Shown here piece after piece: positions 17,767-26,950 of a stretch of 64,000 nucleotides of DNA. A model generated the notes under the pieces. That model was not told where the DNA came from and did no database searches. It was given only the letters and a program-made list of their open reading frames with translations. Each line of letters begins with the position of its first letter. Positions within the stretch are counted from its first letter, which is position 1. The translations under genes and the position numbers were made by a program. Source of the stretch: SB15 sp964639245 (GTDB lineage: Bacteria; Chloroflexota; Anaerolineae; Aggregatilineales; J027); the NCBI GenBank assembly GCA_964639245.1, contig CAZXCU010000002.1, positions 620,001-684,000 of the forward strand, in the 5' to 3' direction.

Positions 17767-18342
17767 ATGGGTAAAGTCATTGTAGACATCACCATGTCCT
17801 TAGATGGATTTGTCACCGCACCCAACGATGGCATCGGAAACGGCTTAGGCGATGGGGGCATGATTTTGCATGAGTGGGTGATGGAAGGCCAAACCGAAGC
17901 CGATGCACAGGTCTTGGAAGAACCCATGCACACGGTGGGGGCTGGCATTTTAGGCCGGCGCACTTTTGATATTGCCCAAGAAGCGTGGGGCGAGAATCCG
18001 CCGATGTTCGGGGAAGTGTTTGTCTTGACCCATCGCCCACATGAAACGCTGCAACGCGGCGCGGCAACCTTTATTTTTGTCACCGATGGGATCGAAAGTG
18101 CTTTGCAACGGGCGCGGGCAACTGCCGGAGACAAAGATGTTATGCTGATGGGCGCAAATGTCAGCCAGCAATACCTCAAGGCGGGCTTGGTGGATGAGAT
18201 TCAAATTCATCTGGCGAATGTTCTGTTAGGGGGAGGCCGTCCCTTGTTCGCTCATATTGGAGTAGACAAAATCAAGTTGGAAAGAACACGGGTTATTGCT
18301 ACCCCCAGCGTCACTCATTTACGCTACCGGGTGATGAAGTAA
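17767..18342 (+). CDS. Dihydrofolate reductase-family (RibD C-terminal-like) protein
   Basis: This 191-residue protein has the RibD C-terminal/DHFR-like fold: VIVDITMSLDGFVTAPND at the N-terminus, GRRTFDIA in the nucleotide-binding region, FVLTHRPHETL, and LMGANVSQQYLKAGLVDEI, with LGGGRPLF near the end. These are the usual landmarks of the YwjB/YyaP branch, single-domain NADPH-dependent reductases of unknown natural substrate. It is not expected to be a true folate-pathway DHFR because that branch has a different active site. Its own promoter and a putative operator lie directly upstream, so it is probably an inducible single gene. Downstream is a hairpin shared with the convergent GyrI-like gene. 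Confidence 0.88.
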   Translation: MGKVIVDITMSLDGFVTAPNDGIGNGLGDGGMILHEWVMEGQTEADAQVLEEPMHTVGAGILGRRTFDIAQEAWGENPPMFGEVFVLTHRPHETLQRGAATFIFVTDGIESALQRARATAGDKDVMLMGANVSQQYLKAGLVDEIQIHLANVLLGGGRPLFAHIGVDKIKLERTRVIATPSVTHLRYRVMK

Positions 18343-18363
18343 CGGTTCTGAGATTGAAAATCG

Positions 18364-18391
18364 AACAGGCGAGATGAACGTCCCGCCTGTT
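18364..18391. terminator. Bidirectional hairpin between convergent genes
   Basis: AACAGGCG (18364-18371) pairs perfectly with CGCCTGTT (18384-18391) around a 12-base loop, in the 57-base gap between the convergent RibD-like and GyrI-like genes. There is no long T tract, so terminator strength is uncertain. Confidence 0.45.
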
Positions 18392-18399
18392 GAATGAAC

Positions 18400-18879
18400 T
18401 TATTCAGTAATGGGAAGGTACAGCACGAATTTCGCCTTCGTGTTTATTTCCTCATCTGATTGTCCTGCATTGAAAATTTCAGGATTCAGCACTTCTTCGA
18501 GCCACTGATGATGCCCCTGTTGATACGGGCTGTCTTCGCGCCAGATGACCAACTGCTGCCAGATTTCGCCGATGGTGCTAAGGCTACAGGGCGCAACCGC
18601 ATAAAGCCCGCCGGAAAAAGTTTTGACTTCAACCCCCTCCGGCATCTCCAGATTCGCCTCAAGGGTCATCCACTGTTCATAGCCATAGTTCGGGCTAGCA
18701 GGGGTGGGGGAGGGGTTATTAAAGCCGAAAAATCGCTGGTTTTTCCAGTCAATGCCTGTCTGCTGTACAAGGTCAAATAACTTGCGCCATGCTTCATTTT
18801 CCGGGTGTTCCCCGAAACCGTTGACACTGACTAACCGCATAGGGGCAAGCTGGACAATGTGTACTTCGAGCCTGTTCAT
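18400..18879 (-). CDS. GyrI-like small-molecule-binding protein
   Basis: This 159-residue protein has the GyrI-like/AraC effector-binding fold: an N-terminal strand VHIVQLAPMRLVSVNGFG, a central FGFNNPSP segment and GYEQWMTLEA, and the VEVKTFSGGLYAVAPC strand that lines the ligand pocket. Such proteins bind hydrophobic or cationic small molecules, alone or as effector domains of regulators. It is divergent from the WYL-domain regulator gene, 70 bases away, with an inverted repeat between them. That layout suggests it is controlled by the regulator and takes part in sensing or sequestering a compound. Confidence 0.8.
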   Translation of the reverse strand: MNRLEVHIVQLAPMRLVSVNGFGEHPENEAWRKLFDLVQQTGIDWKNQRFFGFNNPSPTPASPNYGYEQWMTLEANLEMPEGVEVKTFSGGLYAVAPCSLSTIGEIWQQLVIWREDSPYQQGHHQWLEEVLNPEIFNAGQSDEEINTKAKFVLYLPITE

Positions 18880-18922
18880 GATGAAAATTCCTTTCTATTA
18901 TTTTCAGTGTAAAATCTATTCT

Positions 18923-18937
18923 TGACATCTTTTGTCA
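18923..18937. promoter_or_regulatory. Inverted repeat between GyrI-like and WYL-regulator genes, possible operator
   Basis: TGACA-TCTTT-TGTCA (18923-18937) is an inverted repeat with a 5-base spacer in the 70-base divergent gap. It lies 12 bases before the regulator's ATG and about 45 bases before the GyrI-like start, so a protein bound there could control both genes. Confidence 0.4.
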
Positions 18938-18949
18938 GGAATTTTTTTC

Positions 18950-19870
18950 ATGCGTGCAGATCGTTTGCTGTTGTTGCTGTTGTTGTTGCAGGCACAGGGG
19001 AAGATGACCGCACTGGCGCTTTCCCAAACTCTGGCTGTTTCGGAACGTACCATTTACCGGGATATTGAAGCCTTAAGTCTGGCGGGGGTGCCGGTCTATG
19101 CGGAACGTGGGCCGGGGGGTGGAATCGGGCTGGTGGACAGTTATCGTACCACGCTCACCGGATTGAAGCAGGATGAAATTCGAGCGTTGCTGATGCTGGA
19201 CATCCCTGCGTCGCTTCAGGCGTTGGGGGTGGGACAGGCCTTACAAACTGCATTGCTCAAACTAACGGCAGTGGTTTCGCATCAGGATGTAAAGCAGCGT
19301 ATTTTGCTGGATTCGATCGGGTGGTTTGAGCATGAAATGCCTTTGGGTGCTTTACGCACCTTGCATCAAGCCGTCTGGAATGATCGGAAAGTGACCATCA
19401 CCTACCAACTACCATTTGAGACACAGGTAACACGGCTGGTTGATCCGTATAGCTTGGTGGCAAAAATGAGTGTGTGGTATCTTGTGCTGGCGAGGGAGAA
19501 TTTTATGCGCGTGCTGAAAGTGGCAGATATTCTTTTTGTCGAAATGGCCCAAGAAACTTTTGAGCGTTCGCCTGAATTTGACCTTGCCGCTTTTTGGGCA
19601 AAATATCGTGAAGATATTGAAAATAACCGTCCTCAATTTCGAGTCAAGGTGAGCATCGACCCTAGATTACTTCCATTTGTTCAGCCCTTTGTTTTAGGGG
19701 AAGTAGCAAAGGGTGAGGGCTGGATACCCCTGACTCTCGGATTTGAAAACTTTGAATCTGCGCGGTCTCATCTTTTAGGGTGGGGGAGGGCGGTTGAAAT
19801 CCTTGAACCCATCCCCCTGCTGCAAAGTGTGCTTGATTTTGCGAAGCAAATTGTTGATTTTTATTCGTAG
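18950..19870 (+). CDS. HTH (DeoR/YafY-type) transcriptional regulator with WYL domain
   Basis: This 306-residue regulator starts at ATG 18950 (MRADRLLLLLLLLQAQGKM). Residues 1-60 form an HTH_11 winged helix with LAVSERTIYRDIEALSLAGVP, the standard recognition helix. A central linker and a WYL domain follow (about 140-215), with DPYSLVAKMSVWYLVL containing the W-Y-L core, and a WCX-type C-terminal extension. WYL domains bind nucleic acids or small ligands and control many stress and efflux genes. The gene ends 10 bases inside the 3' end of the convergent ABC permease gene. Its likely partner is the divergent GyrI-like gene. Confidence 0.9.
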   Translation: MRADRLLLLLLLLQAQGKMTALALSQTLAVSERTIYRDIEALSLAGVPVYAERGPGGGIGLVDSYRTTLTGLKQDEIRALLMLDIPASLQALGVGQALQTALLKLTAVVSHQDVKQRILLDSIGWFEHEMPLGALRTLHQAVWNDRKVTITYQLPFETQVTRLVDPYSLVAKMSVWYLVLARENFMRVLKVADILFVEMAQETFERSPEFDLAAFWAKYREDIENNRPQFRVKVSIDPRLLPFVQPFVLGEVAKGEGWIPLTLGFENFESARSHLLGWGRAVEILEPIPLLQSVLDFAKQIVDFYS

Positions 19871-22800
19871 CGTAACACGTCCATCGGGCTTTCTTTGGCG
19901 GCTGTCCACGCGGAAATGAGGGTTGCAAGCATCGAAACAATGACGGCCATCACCACCAGATAAAAAGCGGGGGCAAGGTCAAGCGCCTGTTCGACGGATT
20001 GGGCTTCTCCCAGCACACCCACCAGCAGCACAGCAATGAGGCCAATCAGTACGCCTAAAAGCCCGGAAACAAGGCCAATGAGCGCATTTTCAAACATGAT
20101 TTGCCCCAACACACGATAACCCTTTAAACCAACCGCTTTCATGACCCCGATTTGGCGGCGGCGTTCCTGTGTATCCAATGCAACCGTATTGGCGATGATG
20201 GCGATGCCGGAAATGAGCGCCAGAACCGCTACCAGTGTCGGAATGGCGGTCAGTTGGCCTAACAAGCGTTCCAACAACTGCACAATGAAGCCCAACTCAA
20301 TCGCAATCGCGTTTGAAATCTGGGCAAATTCAATCATCGCCTCGTCTACATATTCATCCTCAATATCTGCAATGGTGAAAATTGAATCGGGTGGCATGTA
20401 GGCGGGAACACTTTCCACTGGCACCACCAGTGAATCGCCCGCGCCAAACTGCTCTGAATCGCGGTCAATAATGCCAATCACGGTAAAAGTCAGTTCAAAA
20501 TCTGCTTCGCCAGAACTGGGGGGTGGTTTCATCAGCCATGTAATGGTGCTGCCGACTTTTAGCCCCAACTGGTCGTTAAACGAACCAGCGAAGGGTTCAC
20601 GCAGCACCAGATTGGGTTTGCCCACATCTGCGGCGGTGAAAAAACGCCCTTCTTTCATTTCAAACGGAATTTGATTGACTCGCGGGTCAATCGAGGTAAA
20701 GCCAAAACCGATGCCCTCCTCGTTTTCAACCTGCCCAAATTCGCGGCGGTTGCCATCTGCCACGTCTCCACCTTCAAAGCCATCAATGGTGGGTGGTTCG
20801 CCGTTCACCGCCACGATTCTTCCAGTATAAAATTGAAATTCGGTAAAGGATTTCACGCCGGGGATCCGACTTTCGAGCCGCTTGCGGACGGCGGTGGCGG
20901 TGTCAAGATCGCGGGTGATAACAAACACGTTCCCGCCCGCATCGGTTTCCAGACGGCTTTCAAGGATGTTGGTGACAGCGCTCGTTGTGAGGGTAATCAA
21001 GGAAAGCGCCGCAATGCCCACAATTAAGCCGAGCATGGTCGAAGCAGTCCGCGAACGCCGCGCCGAGAGATTCCGCAGGGCGATTTTGACATCCACATTG
21101 CCAAAATACGGGGTTTTGCCCATCAGCCAGACCACGCCAAGCATGATGACAAACACCACGGCAAACGCCAGCGTGATAATTTCGACGACGATAATGCCTA
21201 CCGAAATTGCCTCAACATCATTCCAGAAGGTTGTCCCGTCAAAAAGGGCTTTGAGCAGGTCGCCAATCCCAAATCCGATAATGCTCAACACAGCGGCTGT
21301 GACCAATGCCAAACCGACCATGCCTGCTGCCATCCGTCCGCGCAAGCGAAACGCGAAAGTACAAACCGCCCCTAAAATCAGCGCCACTATGCCGCCCACG
21401 GTTAAAACCGTCTGGGTTTCCGAGTCTGGGTACAGTACCGCGTAGAGGCTACTGATGAGGACAAACAACCCTCCACCGACCAATCCGCCCAAAATAACTG
21501 CGCCACCCCACAAAATCATCTGACGGGCAAACCGGGCAATGTTCAGTGCAAGTGTCGGATTAGCGCGAGTAAGTCGAACCGTGATTTCGTATAGTCCAAT
21601 TCCAACAACCACCGGAATCCCGTAGCGGGGGAGGGGGGAGAGCGCAGATTCCGCAAAAAAGTTATAGGCTGAAAAGGCGACCAGCAGGAGTCCGGCGGTG
21701 GTGCTGGCAAAAATCAATGCGCCGCGCTGTGCCAGATTCGGGCGGAGTTCATCTTTCACAGGTTGCATGATGCCTTGGTTGGACAACATCACCCCGGCGA
21801 ACATGCCGGCGATGAATCCGCCTAGCCCCAACGCCATGCTAAAGGGGAGTTCCAAACGTCCCTGTACGATGATATTCAGGGTTAATCCAAAAACAATGAT
21901 CATGACAAGGAGCGCAGTGAGGGTACGTACCAAACCGGTGTTGGGTAGTTTGATTTCATTTGGACGCAGCACCATCGCGGGGCGCACCTGTCCGGCATTG
22001 AGGGTGGGCAAAAAGCCGAACACCAAGGTAATAATCACACCCAATGTCAAACCGCTAAACCATGCTTCGGGGTAGGGTCGCCATGATAGGGAAGTTTGCA
22101 ATACATCTTCGCCCACACCGCGCACGAAATAACTCAGGACTATCCCCAAAAGCACCCCAATGACGCTGCCAATTAGACCCATTAGCGCTGCTTCAACCAT
22201 AAAAAGCAACGTGACCCGCCACGCCTTGAGTCCTAAGGTTTTGAGTACCGCAATTTCCAGCGTGCGTCGTCCTACAATCACTTGCATCGTATTGATGATG
22301 CCAATGCCGCCAATCAAAATGGAGGACAAACCCATTACCAGAATCAATTCGTTAATCAGATTGGCGGTTTCTTCATTCTGTTCTTCGAGTTCGCGGGTGG
22401 TCAAGCGTGAGACATCTTCGCCAAAACGGGCAGAAAGTGATTTGTCCACGTCTTGCAAACTGCGCCCCAATTGAATTTTGAGGTAAGCACTGTCGGGCAG
22501 GGCATCCAAACCGAGTTGTTCGCCCTGTGCAAGCGGAAAATACATGAATCCGAGCAACCCCGCCGGGCCATTTCGCAGCAGGACACTGCTTTCATTCTCA
22601 TCCGAAACCAGCGCCGTAATGATAAACGATTCTTCTTGTCCGCCAACACGCACCAGATCGCCTACTAATAATTCATTGTCGCGGGCTGCCCGTTCAGACA
22701 GAACAATACCCCGTTGATTTTCAGGAAACAATGCGCTCAGGGGTTTGACTTCGGGTTGGCTGCTCACCACACTGCCATAAAAAGGCCATTTGTCTGGTTC

Positions 22801-23205
22801 AACCAGCAGGGTGACCACCGAAAAAGGCTGGCGGAATGTGCCATCGTCATTGAGGGGCAATATCTGGACGACATTGAGCGCGGAGGCAAACTGAATCTCG
22901 ATATTTTCATCTGTGGCCCAGTCTTGGAGCGCGTCTACGCCCTCTTGAGTAAAAATATAATCGCCCTGTGTCGCACGGTCATAATAGCGGGGATCTAAAT
23001 CATCGCTGGCGACAATCCGAATATCCCCGCGATTGATTTCTGCCAGATTGGTGGTTAATTCGTCCGCAATCATCAGCGCAAGGGAGCGCAGCGCCACGAC
23101 TGCGGCAACCCCCGTTGCAATACAGAACAGGGCAAAGGTGGTTCGCGCCCCGTTACGGCGTAAATCGCGCAGGGAATGGAGAATATAAAAACGCCATTGT
23201 TTCAT
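19861..23205 (-). CDS. MacB/FtsX-type ABC transporter permease, double-length
   Basis: This 1114-residue membrane protein has an N-terminal anchor (about 22-48), a periplasmic-type MacB domain, a first FtsX module (about 285-400) with an IGGIGIINTMQVIVGRR stretch, an unusual central block of several membrane segments (about 430-730), a second MacB-type extracytoplasmic domain (about 750-960) and a second FtsX module at the C-terminus ending SPMDVLRYE. FtsX/MacB permeases do not form a classical import channel; they move lipoproteins, peptides or drugs, or signal across the membrane. Two full permease units on one chain would pair with a dimer of the ATPase encoded just upstream (ATGA overlap). 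The last 10 bases overlap the convergent WYL-regulator gene. Confidence 0.9.
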   Translation of the reverse strand: MKQWRFYILHSLRDLRRNGARTTFALFCIATGVAAVVALRSLALMIADELTTNLAEINRGDIRIVASDDLDPRYYDRATQGDYIFTQEGVDALQDWATDENIEIQFASALNVVQILPLNDDGTFRQPFSVVTLLVEPDKWPFYGSVVSSQPEVKPLSALFPENQRGIVLSERAARDNELLVGDLVRVGGQEESFIITALVSDENESSVLLRNGPAGLLGFMYFPLAQGEQLGLDALPDSAYLKIQLGRSLQDVDKSLSARFGEDVSRLTTRELEEQNEETANLINELILVMGLSSILIGGIGIINTMQVIVGRRTLEIAVLKTLGLKAWRVTLLFMVEAALMGLIGSVIGVLLGIVLSYFVRGVGEDVLQTSLSWRPYPEAWFSGLTLGVIITLVFGFLPTLNAGQVRPAMVLRPNEIKLPNTGLVRTLTALLVMIIVFGLTLNIIVQGRLELPFSMALGLGGFIAGMFAGVMLSNQGIMQPVKDELRPNLAQRGALIFASTTAGLLLVAFSAYNFFAESALSPLPRYGIPVVVGIGLYEITVRLTRANPTLALNIARFARQMILWGGAVILGGLVGGGLFVLISSLYAVLYPDSETQTVLTVGGIVALILGAVCTFAFRLRGRMAAGMVGLALVTAAVLSIIGFGIGDLLKALFDGTTFWNDVEAISVGIIVVEIITLAFAVVFVIMLGVVWLMGKTPYFGNVDVKIALRNLSARRSRTASTMLGLIVGIAALSLITLTTSAVTNILESRLETDAGGNVFVITRDLDTATAVRKRLESRIPGVKSFTEFQFYTGRIVAVNGEPPTIDGFEGGDVADGNRREFGQVENEEGIGFGFTSIDPRVNQIPFEMKEGRFFTAADVGKPNLVLREPFAGSFNDQLGLKVGSTITWLMKPPPSSGEADFELTFTVIGIIDRDSEQFGAGDSLVVPVESVPAYMPPDSIFTIADIEDEYVDEAMIEFAQISNAIAIELGFIVQLLERLLGQLTAIPTLVAVLALISGIAIIANTVALDTQERRRQIGVMKAVGLKGYRVLGQIMFENALIGLVSGLLGVLIGLIAVLLVGVLGEAQSVEQALDLAPAFYLVVMAVIVSMLATLISAWTAAKESPMDVLRYE

Positions 23206-23900
23206 GGGCGGTGTCCGTTCTTGTCACTGACAATCCGGCCATCTACCAATTCCACCACCCGTCCCATGCGTGCTGCCAATTCGGGCGAATGTGTCACCAA
23301 AACGATGGTCGTTCCAAGTTCTCGATGGACTTCATACAGCGCGTTTAAAACGACTTCGGAGGATTCGGTGTCTAAATTACCGGTCGGTTCGTCCGCCAGC
23401 AGCAAGGGCGGGTTGTTGGCAAGGGCGCGGGCAATGGCGACGCGCTGCTGCTGCCCACCAGAAAGTTCCATCGGGCGGTGATTGATACGATCTTTTAATC
23501 CTAAAAGTTCAAGGACTTCTGCGGCGCGTTTTTCGGGATGAAATTTGGGTTTGCGGGCAAATTGAATCGGGAGCGCCACATTTTCAAGCGCGGTGAGGGT
23601 GGGAACGAGATTGAAAAATTGAAAAACAAAGCCGATTTTTTCATTCCGCACTTCGGTTAAGCGGCTTTCATTCAGGCGGGTCACGTCAATGCCATCAATG
23701 GCGAGTGTGCCTGCGGTAGGGGAATCGAGTCCGCCCATCAAACCGAGCAGAGTGCTTTTGCCGCTGCCGGATGGCCCGACAATCCCGACCATTTCGCCAC
23801 GACAGATGGTTAAATTGACACCCCGCAGCGCGTGAACGACAATCTTTCCTAGCGGTAGTTCTTTGGTGAGGTTTTCCGCACGCAGAACAACGTTTTCCAT
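23202..23900 (-). CDS. MacB/LolD-type ABC transporter ATP-binding protein
   Basis: This 232-residue ATPase has Walker A GPSGSGKST, the signature ELSGGQQQRVAIARAL, Walker B LLLADEPTGNLD and the switch His in VLVTHSPELA. The ADEPTGNLD form and overall length are typical of the MacB/LolD branch, whose members work with FtsX-type permeases. Its stop overlaps the permease start by 4 bases, so the two genes are translationally coupled. AAGGAA precedes ATG 23900. The substrate is unknown. Confidence 0.95.
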   Translation of the reverse strand: MENVVLRAENLTKELPLGKIVVHALRGVNLTICRGEMVGIVGPSGSGKSTLLGLMGGLDSPTAGTLAIDGIDVTRLNESRLTEVRNEKIGFVFQFFNLVPTLTALENVALPIQFARKPKFHPEKRAAEVLELLGLKDRINHRPMELSGGQQQRVAIARALANNPPLLLADEPTGNLDTESSEVVLNALYEVHRELGTTIVLVTHSPELAARMGRVVELVDGRIVSDKNGHRP

Positions 23901-24000
23901 GTGTTTTCCTTACGAGGAGAGAATTTCCTATTTATTCTTAGCAAGTATCAGGTCAAAATAGCAATTCTTAAACCCTGAAATTTTGAGGTGGAGTATTGGT

Positions 24001-25143
24001 ATGAAATTACGTTGGTCGATGCTTTTGGTTGCGTTTTTGCTGGTGACGGTTCAACCTGTGGCGGCGTTCCCCGGTGATGTGAATGATGAACAGTGCGAGC
24101 AGTTGGTGCAGCAGGCACTCGATTCCATCGCACAGGGGATTCAGGTAGAAGAACCGGATTGTGTGCTGAATCAGGGCTTAAGCGCGGTGGAAATGCGCGT
24201 AGCAGAAACCGAGATGGGGTTATACCCTGTGCCGAATGTGGTGCAAGTGCCGATGAATCCCGATCTGGTCTACGAACGTAAATTCCGCCGCTTAAATGGA
24301 CAGGTTGAGGTTTTTGATGCGCCAAATGGCAATCTGATTGCCTCGGTGGAAGCAGGTTATAACTATGTGAGCATCGTCAGCCAGATTGAAGGCTGGACAC
24401 AAATCCGACAGGGGCAGTGGGTGAGATCAGAAGTCATCACTGAAGCCGATGTCTCCGAATTTGCGGGAGTCGAAATTAAACAACCTCTGGAACGTCCGTT
24501 TGCGTGGATGCTTGCGCCGGTCAAACCGAGTGCTTTTCCCGGTGGGCCGCCTGTGGAAGCCTACGAAGAAATCGCCCGCTATAGTCTGCTCAATATTTAC
24601 GCGGCGGAAGTGGTCAATGGCTGGAACTGGTATCTGGTGGGACCAGACCGATGGGTGCAGCAAATTCGCGTAGCGAAGGTCGTTCCTGTCCAGCGTCCGG
24701 CGGATGTTGCGGTGACTGACCGATGGATTGCGGTGGATTTATTTGAGCAAACCGCCGTGGCCTATGAAGGCGATACGATGATGTGGGCGACGTTGATTTC
24801 CTCCGGGTTGCCGCAGTGGTCTACCTACGAAGGGCTGTTTAACATCTATCAGCGCTGGCTCTACGGACCAATGACGGGTGCAAGCGGTCAACCGGACTTT
24901 TACTATATCGAAAATATTCCCTACATCATGTATTTCAACAACGACATTGCGCTGCACGGGGCGTATTGGCACGATAAATTTGGCTACCGTCAGTCGCATG
25001 GCTGTGTCAATCTTTCGATTATGGATGCGTGGTGGTTGTACGAATTTACCCGTCCCGAAGAACACAACGATGCGTGGGTATATGTGTACAGCAGTGACAA
25101 TTACCGTACCGATTTGCCAAGCTGGGCAATTCGTCCGCGCTAA
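24001..25143 (+). CDS. Secreted L,D-transpeptidase (YkuD)
   Basis: This 380-residue exported protein starts at ATG 24001 behind GAGGTGGAG. Residues 1-22 form a signal peptide. Two SH3-like wall-binding segments are probable (about 95-145 and 165-230). The C-terminal YkuD catalytic domain (about 240-370) contains His319 (LHGAYWHDKFG) and SHGCVNLS with His333 and the catalytic Cys335. Such enzymes form 3-3 peptidoglycan crosslinks or attach proteins to the wall. No LysM domain is seen. The gene is followed by two hairpin repeats and a terminator. Confidence 0.93.
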   Translation: MKLRWSMLLVAFLLVTVQPVAAFPGDVNDEQCEQLVQQALDSIAQGIQVEEPDCVLNQGLSAVEMRVAETEMGLYPVPNVVQVPMNPDLVYERKFRRLNGQVEVFDAPNGNLIASVEAGYNYVSIVSQIEGWTQIRQGQWVRSEVITEADVSEFAGVEIKQPLERPFAWMLAPVKPSAFPGGPPVEAYEEIARYSLLNIYAAEVVNGWNWYLVGPDRWVQQIRVAKVVPVQRPADVAVTDRWIAVDLFEQTAVAYEGDTMMWATLISSGLPQWSTYEGLFNIYQRWLYGPMTGASGQPDFYYIENIPYIMYFNNDIALHGAYWHDKFGYRQSHGCVNLSIMDAWWLYEFTRPEEHNDAWVYVYSSDNYRTDLPSWAIRPR

Positions 25144-25162
25144 ACAATACGGATACTCTTTA

Positions 25163-25209
25163 ACGCCGTCCTTTAGGGCGGTGTGGCTTCACTGGCCTCA
25201 AGGCCAGCG
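25163..25209. repeat. Two tandem hairpins of the genome's palindromic repeat family
   Basis: CGCCGTCCTTTAGGGCGGTG (about 25164-25183) and CACTGGCCTCAAGGCCAGCG (25190-25209). AATACGGATA just upstream (25147-25156) also occurs in copy A at 5470-5479, suggesting the same element family in degraded form. Confidence 0.45.
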
Positions 25210-25214
25210 TTACG

Positions 25215-25250
25215 AAAAGGACATTCCAATGGGGTGTCCTTTTTTGTTTT
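25215..25250 (+). terminator. Rho-independent terminator after the L,D-transpeptidase gene
   Basis: AAAAGGACA (25215-25223) pairs with TGTCCTTTT (25235-25243) around an 11-base loop, followed by TTGTTTT. Confidence 0.8.
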
Positions 25251-25290
25251 CTGGGGTACATTTTAGGGGAATCATTGTGAAAGTAAGTGT

Positions 25291-25905
25291 ATGCGCCGAC
25301 GACGTGCTATTCATCAACTTGAAATCCGCCGAACGCTGGCCTGTGCCGGGTCAATTTTTGCTGTTCTCCTGATTTTGGCGGTGGTTTTGTTTGTTGCTGT
25401 TCCCTTTCGGGTCAATTTGCGGGCGGAATACAGCCAACTGCAAGGTGAATTACGGATTGCGGATGTGTATAACAATTCCCTGCCGCTTGAGGCCGAGATA
25501 GACCGTCCAATTGAACCCGGCGAAACCATCATGGTCGAAGCGGGCAGCCGGGTACGGATTGAGATTGTTGAAGGCAGCCGTGCCTATGCTTTTGTGACCG
25601 GCCCGGCAGAATGGACACTCGAATCCGCATGGCGGCGGGCGACTTCCTTAAATCATGTGCTAAACAACGGGGAAGAATATCGTATATTCATTTCCCAAAA
25701 ACATGGTACGGTCATTTATGACTTTACCCGCGCTGACCCGCCACCGGATGAACTGAACGTGACCATTCGTTTTCCCGATGGCGAGCAAAAACCAGAATTT
25801 ACGTGTTTTCAGGCCGATGCCGGAACACCGACCATCCTTACCGAAATTTCATGTGAATCGTCCGATGAATCTACGCCAGCGCCATCTCCGACGAGTCAAC
25901 CGTGA
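25291..25905 (+). CDS. Small membrane-anchored protein of unknown function
   Basis: This 204-residue protein has a basic N-terminus (MRRRRAIHQLEIRR), one membrane segment (about 22-42) and an extracytoplasmic beta-rich region (about 45-190) with the pattern ETIMVEAGSRVRIEIVEGSRAYAF read here in two parts: ETIMVEAGSRV and RIEIVEGSRAY. The end is Pro/Ser/Thr-rich. No enzyme motif is seen and I do not recognise the family. Its last 35 bases overlap the 3' end of the convergent asd gene. The Shine-Dalgarno is weak. Confidence 0.65.
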   Translation: MRRRRAIHQLEIRRTLACAGSIFAVLLILAVVLFVAVPFRVNLRAEYSQLQGELRIADVYNNSLPLEAEIDRPIEPGETIMVEAGSRVRIEIVEGSRAYAFVTGPAEWTLESAWRRATSLNHVLNNGEEYRIFISQKHGTVIYDFTRADPPPDELNVTIRFPDGEQKPEFTCFQADAGTPTILTEISCESSDESTPAPSPTSQP

Positions 25906-26950
25906 TGCCATCAATATAGCCCTCTGCGACCATCAATTCTGCATTGAGAATTGAACAGCCTGCCGCACCGCGAATTGTGTTGTGAGCCAGCGCGATAAAC
26001 TGCACATCCAGCAAATCACATGGGCGCAAACGTCCGACCACTGTTGCCATGCCATTCCCTGCATCACGGTCACGACGGGGTTGCGGACGATCTTTTTCGC
26101 GGGTGACAACAAGGGGTGGGGTAGGGGCGCTGGGTAATGAGGGAATCGGGTCTGCACCCTGAAAGTTTTCCCACGCTTCGTAAATATCCTCTAAGGACGG
26201 TTTTTCCGCGAATTGCGCCGATACACAGACCAAGTGGCTGTCCAGCACCGGAACACGGTTGCAAGCCGCGCTGACGGTCATTTCAAAGGGATGAATTTTT
26301 CCGTGGCTAAACGCGCCGAGCATCTTGGCGGGTTCAATTTTGAGTTTTTCTTCTTCACCACCAATAAACGGAATCACATTATCCATAATATCCAGCGAAG
26401 CCACACCCGGATAACCCGCGCCGCTGACCGCCTGCATACTGACCAGATGGAGGGCGGTGGGTTGAAATTGGCGCAGGGGCGCAAGTGCCATCACTACCGG
26501 GGCAGCAGTACAGTTGGAATTTGTCACCAGTGCGCCTTTCCAACCGCGTTCCGCACGCTGCCGTTCCAGAATTTGCAAATGGTCACCGTTGACTTCTGGC
26601 ATCAAAATCGGAACATCGTCTGCCATACGGTAGGTACTGGCATTCGAACACACAGTATGCCCTGCGGCAGCCAGCCGAATCTCAACTTCTGCCCCAATAT
26701 TTGAGGGTAGGGCAGAAAACACAATGGGGGAGGTGAGGGTGGCATCCAATGGCTTAACGATCAAATTGGCAACGGATTTTGGAATACTGCCGGTCAAAAT
26801 CCAGTTGGTCGCTTCTGCATAAGTTTTGGCGCTGCTGCGTTCGCTCGCTACTACTTCCGCGACTTTAAACCAAGGATGATTTTCAAGCAGTTGGATGAAA
26901 CGTTGCCCAACTGCGCCTGTTGCGCCCAGAATGGCGACCTCAATTGGCAT
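25871..26950 (-). CDS. asd: Aspartate-semialdehyde dehydrogenase
   Basis: This 359-residue NADP-dependent enzyme reduces beta-aspartyl phosphate to aspartate semialdehyde, the branch-point step to Lys, Thr and Met. The N-terminal Rossmann motif AILGATGAVGQRF, the catalytic Cys147 in TNSNCTAAP, and HGKIHPFEMTVSAACNRVPV in the substrate-binding domain are clear. The sequence is of the archaeal/fungal-like branch of the family rather than the E. coli type (from the SNCTA context and domain length). A GGGAG Shine-Dalgarno precedes ATG 26950. The last 35 bases overlap the convergent membrane-protein gene. Two more aspartate-pathway genes follow at 28290-30431 on the other strand. Confidence 0.93.
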   Translation of the reverse strand: MPIEVAILGATGAVGQRFIQLLENHPWFKVAEVVASERSSAKTYAEATNWILTGSIPKSVANLIVKPLDATLTSPIVFSALPSNIGAEVEIRLAAAGHTVCSNASTYRMADDVPILMPEVNGDHLQILERQRAERGWKGALVTNSNCTAAPVVMALAPLRQFQPTALHLVSMQAVSGAGYPGVASLDIMDNVIPFIGGEEEKLKIEPAKMLGAFSHGKIHPFEMTVSAACNRVPVLDSHLVCVSAQFAEKPSLEDIYEAWENFQGADPIPSLPSAPTPPLVVTREKDRPQPRRDRDAGNGMATVVGRLRPCDLLDVQFIALAHNTIRGAAGCSILNAELMVAEGYIDGITVDSSEMALA

